The notes beneath the pieces are model-generated. The model was given only the letters and a program-made list of their open reading frames with translations, made no database searches and was not told the origin of the DNA. A DNA stretch of 64,000 bases, taken from positions 2,666,001-2,730,000 of the forward strand of contig JANCIK010000007.1 of the NCBI GenBank assembly GCA_028532985.1, given 5' to 3'. The DNA is from Stropharia rugosoannulata (Eukaryota > Basidiomycota > Agaricomycetes > Agaricales > Strophariaceae). Positions within the stretch are counted from its first letter, which is position 1. Every line of letters starts with the position of its first letter. This document shows, piece by piece, positions 56,153 through 64,000 of the stretch. A program made the translations under genes and the position numbers.

Positions 56153-58405
56153 ATCCGGTAATAGATGGAATGTCGTAGAGGACTCTCTCTGGTTTTTCTA
56201 TGTTAGAGAGATTCACCTTTTATGCTGGTTCTGCGAGCTATAAACAACCTAATTCGGTTGTCCTATCAGTGGCGGAACACATGAGAGCCCAGCGGCATCG
56301 CAAACCAGACGCACAGGCATGTGCGCAAGCTCTCTGACATCTAATTTATTTCAAGTATACCGGTATCACTATTCGCGTTCCAATAGCCTTTGGATTTTCC
56401 CTTTATATATGCTCGCAAAACTTATCTGCCGGGGTTGGGACCTTTGCTTTTTTTGTCCGTTTGAACTAGTGCATACTCTTCTTATACGTCTGCCAGGTGA
56501 CCGGACAGCCATACGCAGACCCTTTCTATCTGCCAATCGCCACAGAGCTACAAAGCATCTTTGTTGGAAGAAGATCGCTGCAGCTGACCTTACCCATTCC
56601 ACTGCCCAAATGGAAATATCTAACTTCTTTCTGGCAGAACACATGAAGTCGCAGCCTTCCTGCAAATTTCACCAGATGCACATGCATCCAGGTACTCACA
56701 TGTCGAGACTGATTACATAGAAGACATGGGATTCACTGATCGAAGTTACTATTTTTCTATAGCAAGACTATAAATTGGCATTAGTATTTGCATTGTATTA
56801 GCTTTTAACATGACTTGTTATATCTGCTCGCAGAAGTTATCTGCCGGGTTGGATGTCTATCTATTATATACTCAGTTTATTCTCCTGGTCGGCGAAACGC
56901 TCTTAAACTGTCAAATTTCGATTACCATTGGCTTGTTGTAGAACTACATGGGGTGTATTTTCGAAGCACAAACTAATAGCCGCCCTATACTTACCTACTC
57001 CTGGACAGAAATTCATACCTCTTGCCTTAAATTTACTGTGCTTCAGATGATCTGTAACCTGTGATAACCCCCAAGGATGGCGTGAAAAGGGTTGGAAGAG
57101 GGTGTTTGGGTGCCAGTCCGATACTCGGGACCTCGTTATAAATCATATCAGATAAGATATTGATCTAATCATCACCACCGTCATATCCGTTTACTTATGA
57201 CAGTCGTTACTAGACAGCTGTTGGTTTAAGCTGAGTCTGCTTGAGGAGTCCATTTTAGGCGCTTCTGCCTGCTAGTGCCTCTCGACTGAGATATTTCACT
57301 CCACGTACCGGAAGGACTGGAAGCTAACTGAAGAAGTAGATGCGGGGAGCTTTCAGGAACGGCCTTCATTATACCTTTCAAATACAGTTCCAAATGGGAG
57401 ACGCGTGTGTATACCAAGGACTACATAATGCCATTGATGTTGATGATGTTTCGACGATCTCGTCATACCGTATTCTCTCGCAACCTTTATGTGCATGCGT
57501 ATGCTCATCATTTCAATAAATCCTCAGCTGTCCCAAATCTTCAAGCTTCAAGTACCTGCAAATGAGTTTTCCTGTATGTAGGACCTCAGGCAGTGTTTTC
57601 TTTTTCTTTTTCTCTTCCATATGTACAGACTGCTAACGTCTATAGCATCGTCATAAAATACGCACACATCCCTGACGTCACGAAACAGGAACGCGCGTAG
57701 TTCGCGTGGGTAATTGAATTTTATAACTTCGGCCCGGCCGCGTCGACACATCGGCTGAACTCGTACTTCTCCGAAGTGCCTGAGCGTATATCTCTCTTTA
57801 TAACTCTTTCTCAAGCCGCCCATTTGCTCTCTTTATCCTATCGGCTGTGGTTTCTTGGCTGCGACTCGCGCTAGAAATGCGTTTTAGCTTGGTTTTAGCT
57901 TCAGACCAAGTTCAGACAAACATTCTTATTTCTACTATGTAGCTCAGTTGGACAGGAACATCCGACAAATAGTGGAGTAACTTCAAGCAGATCTGCTGCG
58001 GTATTCTCTCAAGGGCGTCATGTTCTGTCTTCGACATATCTACTGCTCTACTGCGAAGTACGCTCAGTGAGGCCTAGTGAAGCTCTGCTGTGCTCACGAA
58101 GCAGTGGTCTTGGCTCATTTCACGATGTCTCCCGGGCTACCCAATTGAACAGCCTGCAGCTGCCGTACTCTGCTGAGTGAGGCACATATGGGACCAGATA
58201 GATGAAGCCATCGTTTCGGATCCGGTATGTCGCTGCCGACGTCCCTTGGTATCTACTATCTTCGCCGCGTCCTTTTGGTTTAGCCTCCCCCATGTTTTCG
58301 GCCTTGATATGAGATTTTGACAAAAGTCTCTGAAAATCATATAAATACGGGTGGCCCCGATGTCGATGAGGGTGTACACCCTCACCTGCCGCAGATCTGG
58401 TCAAC
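56153..58405. other. Intergenic, no gene recognised
   Basis: Between two divergent genes. Frames at 56319-56720 (plus), 56369-56665 and 57548-57823 (minus) are short and featureless. A decayed gene cannot be excluded. Confidence 0.4.
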
Positions 58406-60446
58406 ATGTTCGTGGCTAAGGAGATCCTGACTCTGCTTGCTCTTGCTAGCCTCGCTTTCTCCGCCACTGTCGAAGTGGAGGTCCCTGTGACCGAGTCTGA
58501 GACCTATGCAAATGCTACAGAGGTGTCGAGACTTAGCATCCTCGACCCCGTTTGCAAGACGATTAAGGGCGCTATTTCATCGGCCAGTGATGTTTATTAT
58601 TTCGGTACTTCACCATTTACCCCTCCTTGCCTAAGATCTGCTGACCTGTCCCAAAGGACATCCTCTTTATTTCAAGGGAATACACCACTGGGCGCGGTCC
58701 AGCTCTCAGATGCCTCGCTGCGTTGTAGAGCCTGGTACAGCCGCAGATGTTGGTGTCATTGTAAGCCACTCTCCAAGCACGAATACCTGTGGTTTAAGCT
58801 TACACGCGTCCGAACCTAGCTCAAAATCGTTGGAAGCACTCGCACGCCCTTTGCAGTACGTTTGCATGTATTGTTCAGAGAGATATCTCATTTAACATCT
58901 CAAACAGGTTAAAGGAGGAGGCCATACTTCCAACCCCGGATTCTCGTCGACAACTGGAGTACATATCTCTATGTACCGTTTCTCAGCAATCAACTATGAT
59001 GCCGCGTCCCAGACAGTCGAAGTCGGAGCCGGTCTAGTATGGGACGATGTGTATGCTGCACTCGAGCCCCACAACGTCAACGTCGTTGGCGGCCGCGTCA
59101 CAGGCGTCGGAGTAGCCGGCTTTACCCTCGGAGGCGGTATGTCTATCTGTTTTATGCAGAATTTTGATTGACATATTGCTGATGCGATCTCTTCTTAGGA
59201 TACTCTTGGAAGACCAATCAGTACGGTTTGACCATTGACACAGTTACCGCTTTCGAGTTGGTAAAACCCAATGGCAATGTCGTCACTGTGACCGAGGCAC
59301 TGGACGCCCCCCTCTTCTCTGCTCTCAAGGGCAGTCTGAACAACTTCGTGAGTGGAGATTGGTAGTAATTCGAAGATGGTGACTAACGACCTGTCATTCT
59401 GCAGGGTATCGTCACGAAATTCACTCTGCAAACTTTCCCTCAAACACAAGTCTGGGTAAGTGGCACGCGTCTAAGAGTGATTGCACGTTTGAAAAGCTGT
59501 TAACTTCATGCTATCGTTCAGGGTGGATTAATTACTATCACTGCTCCACATATTCCTCTTGTGGCAGCCGCAACAGCGGCCTTCCAGGAGAAAGTCAGCG
59601 ATCCCAAGGCCGGGATTATTACTACTTATAACTTCTTACTTGGACAAGTAAGTGTCATCTCCTATCAAGGATGTAAAAAGATCTCTTCTTACAACCCTTC
59701 AGCCGGGTATCTCTCAAATTCTGTTTTACGATGGTCCTAATCCCCCTGCTGGAATCTTTGACGACTTCCTCGCGATTCCCCACTTCACCAAGGACATAAA
59801 GACGCGTTCCTTCACGTCACTCGTCCTAGCTTCCCCTGCCAATGCTACAATGGGTACACGGTACGTTTGCAAGCGTCTAGTATAATCTGTATAACTTATC
59901 TTCTCACTATTCATCCTCAGGGGAATTTTCAACACCGTCTCTCTGCTCGATTATACCCCCAAACTTCTGGATGTTATTCTAAACGAGACAGTCGTAAGTC
60001 ACCGTGCATCATTCTCTCGTTTGATTAATCCTGAAGTCGTTTTCAAGTTCTGGGGAAGCAAGCTTAGCTTGAAAACCGGCGTGTTCATCTCCTACGACGT
60101 TGAGCCCTTCCTCCCCAACATCTACTCCCACAACCCGGACACCACCGCGTTCCCTCCTGTCAGATCGCTGGGCCTGTCGCCGTTCAACATCTACTACGCA
60201 TGGGTCTCTACGCTGTTCGACAAAGACTTCCAGGAAGCCATCCGTGCTAGCGCGGAGACTGTGCGCAACGCTGCCATTGCTGAAGGCCAGACCGGTCTTG
60301 CTAGTGCACCCCTATATCCCAACTATGCGATCTACGACACTCCCCTCAGTGCTATGTACGGCAGCAACCTTCCCGCCCTCAAGAGCCTCAAGGCGGCTAT
60401 TGATCCCACCAATGTGATGGCTTTGGCAGGAGGGTTTAAATTCTGA
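58406..60446 (+). CDS. Secreted FAD-linked oxidase (berberine-bridge-enzyme-like)
   Basis: Flavoprotein oxidase of the vanillyl-alcohol oxidase/PCMH fold, oxidising sugars or alcohols at the cell surface. Ten exons (58406-58604, 58657-58760, 58820-58855, 58908-59136, 59199-59347, 59405-59455, 59522-59647, 59703-59860, 59921-59993, 60048-60446) give 507 residues. A signal peptide covers about 20 residues. The FAD domain shows VVEPGTAADVGVI, VKGGGHTSNPGF (His119, the likely covalent FAD ligand) and GVGVAGFTLGGGYSWKTNQYG. No Cys accompanies that second loop, so FAD is probably bound through one residue rather than two. The C-terminal BBE domain ends YPNYAIYD...MYGSNLPALKSLKAAIDPTNV. Exon 3 is only 36 nt. 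Confidence 0.9.
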
Positions 60447-61280
60447 TAATGTGGCAAACTACAACACTTAATTTATTGTATTTAGACTCATTCGTATGTG
60501 CTTCGTAGGTAGTATATAAATAACACTGGAATAATGCCCGTGTTCACCTCGAAATTATCGCAGATAAGATAAATGCCACAGCTTTTCAATTACGTTGTCT
60601 TGATAAGCGCTGGTTCCAAAGCGTTGATGACCCTGAGTACTGAGTGTATAAAAGTACTACTTGTGGCTCTTTTCTTTCGTAGAACTACCCTCCCGTCCTC
60701 CCAGCGCAATCTTCCAGGTGCCTCGGCTGCATTCTAGATCCCTGTGTTCGCCATCAGTACGGGTGGAAAAACTGCAGAACAAATATAATAAGCCAGGTGG
60801 CCTAGTACTGCGGTTCAGCGCTTCCAAGGCACGATAGAGCACAATTCCCTTCGAACTTTAAAAGACCTGGCTCAATCGGAGAATCTGGACAACATCTGGC
60901 CGGGTCAAATCATTTTCATTTTGCGGCGGATTGCGAGCCGACTGTCCTTTCCCGGGTGCAGGCAACGGTAGTTTCCCTCTTTCCAGCTTATCCCTGCGTC
61001 GGTTATCGGCGGCGAGGGCTATCCGTATCAACGTGCGTTGCAACCTGGATCCCGCTGTCTCAAATGGACTTCAAGACCACACGAACAAGGGAAAACGACG
61101 CCCGGACGGTGCTCTCCGCAGAAGCCGGTCTCGAGCGGGGTGCGCGTAATTCACACGTGCCGTCGACGCCGATGACATATATTATCTCATTGGAACTTAT
61201 AGGGCGGCCGTGCATTTAAGTGATCTACTTCCACCCAAACTCCCTCCACCTCAGAACGCACGTAGAAAGAAACATCAAGA
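60447..61280. promoter_or_regulatory. Upstream region of the isomerase gene
   Basis: Holds the 3' end of the oxidase transcript and the promoter of the isomerase. Sequence close to the ATG is CT/CA-rich as in strongly expressed basidiomycete genes. No gene seen. Confidence 0.35.
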
Positions 61281-63351
<2,071 letters not shown>

Positions 63352-63692
63352 AGGCCATGTAGCCTGATACCCTTGAAGGTGGATTGGAAATCAAATAGAA
63401 CTGCGAGCAGATAGATTATGTATATGTATAACTTGAAATGTTTTTGTAAAGCCGATATCACTTCGGATTTGTTATCATGGAAGATGATTTGCTTAGAATT
63501 GCTACCTGGCTGGCTGGTTTGTGACTGACTTGAGGCAACCTCGAGCTTGATGTGACAATACGCCACTTGTAGGCTCGGCAAATGCAGCCGGTGTTTGGTC
63601 AATGTTGCTGTACGACTTTGCAAATTGCCAGGACTAAACAAGTTGGCTCTAACCCTCTCTAACCCCACCCCACATTTTAACAGGCTTCATCA
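63352..63692. other. Intergenic
   Basis: 3' end of the isomerase gene and promoter of the next gene. No frame of note on the plus strand; a minus-strand frame at 63327-63668 lacks domain features. Confidence 0.5.
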
Positions 63693-64000
63693 ATGAATGT
63701 GCTGGACACTGGTATCATTCATACAGCAGGTGAAAGGCCATCGTCGTCCTTTAGCTCTCAGCAAGCAGTGAAAATGAAGCAACAAGATGCCGTCGTCCAA
63801 AAACGCCTGGAAGAAGACATCGCTATGCGGATTCACAGAAACACACGGGCACCCATATCTCGCCTCCCTCCGGAAATCATGGGGAGCATCTTCCTTTTCG
63901 TCAAAGAGTTTTTCTTTTGCCGGTATTTCGCGCTAAAATGGATAAAAGTCAGCCACGTCAGTACGGTCTGGCGGAAGATTGCTATAGACTTTGCTGAACT
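63693..64000 (+). CDS. F-box-like protein, 5' part (runs off the window)
   Basis: Open from ATG to the window edge (at least 102 codons). After a helical, Gln/Lys-rich start comes PISRLPPEIMGSIFLFV and WIKVSHVSTVWRKIAI, which is the F-box pattern (Leu-Pro-x-Glu-Ile, then Val-Ser-x-Val-Cys/Ser-x-x-Trp-Arg) widespread in agaricomycetes. The substrate-binding part is not in the window. An alternative ATG four bases downstream is out of frame. Confidence 0.75.
   Translation, partial: MNVLDTGIIHTAGERPSSSFSSQQAVKMKQQDAVVQKRLEEDIAMRIHRNTRAPISRLPPEIMGSIFLFVKEFFFCRYFALKWIKVSHVSTVWRKIAIDFAE

Overview
The window looks like a chromosome segment of an agaricomycete basidiomycete fungus. Protein genes are cut by many short GT-AG introns (mostly about 45 to 95 nt), some exons are only 9 to 29 nt long, and several protein families are typical of that group: a DUF6534 membrane protein, a Plavaka/CACTA-type transposase, an HsbA-type secreted protein, a berberine-bridge-type oxidase and a chromodomain Ty3/Gypsy retrotransposon. 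I rebuilt the gene models by hand-splicing the reading frames. Where exon lengths are given, they sum to an intact frame.

Left flank (1 to 18.7 kb), mostly ordinary host genes: a coiled-coil protein, a PTEN phosphatase with a GC-AG intron, an intron-containing tRNA-Asp, a TA-flanked foldback transposon with a gene scrap in its core, an F-box-like protein, a B-type cyclin behind a cluster of ACGCG boxes, a dehydrodolichyl diphosphate synthase, an MscL channel with a zinc-ribbon tail, a DUF6534 membrane protein with tiny exons, and a DUF7137-type protein whose predicted first exon lies in the end of a transposon.

Central block (18,738 to 55,192): this is the most unusual part. The two edges are about 50-bp inverted repeats starting CAC and ending GTG, and both are flanked by the same 3-bp target duplication, TTA. 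That is the layout of one very large (36.5 kb) CACTA-type DNA transposon. Inside are an intact 1,073-residue Plavaka-like transposase and apparent cargo: a 354-residue membrane protein, a WD40-like protein, a divergent Pumilio-like protein, a 636-residue unknown protein, a 92-residue coiled-coil protein and a rhodopsin-like seven-helix gene. The last is split by a 9.5-kb nest: a gag-only LTR element, one of whose LTRs was later hit by a 6.2-kb chromovirus (5-bp duplication GTTCC). The chromovirus LTRs look identical although its genes are riddled with frame breaks.

Right flank (55.2 to 64 kb), host again: an HsbA-type secreted protein, a secreted FAD-linked oxidase, glucose-6-phosphate isomerase, and the start of an F-box-like gene that runs off the end.

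The host genes do not form an obvious pathway or cluster. All protein names rest on motifs read by eye; no database search was possible.
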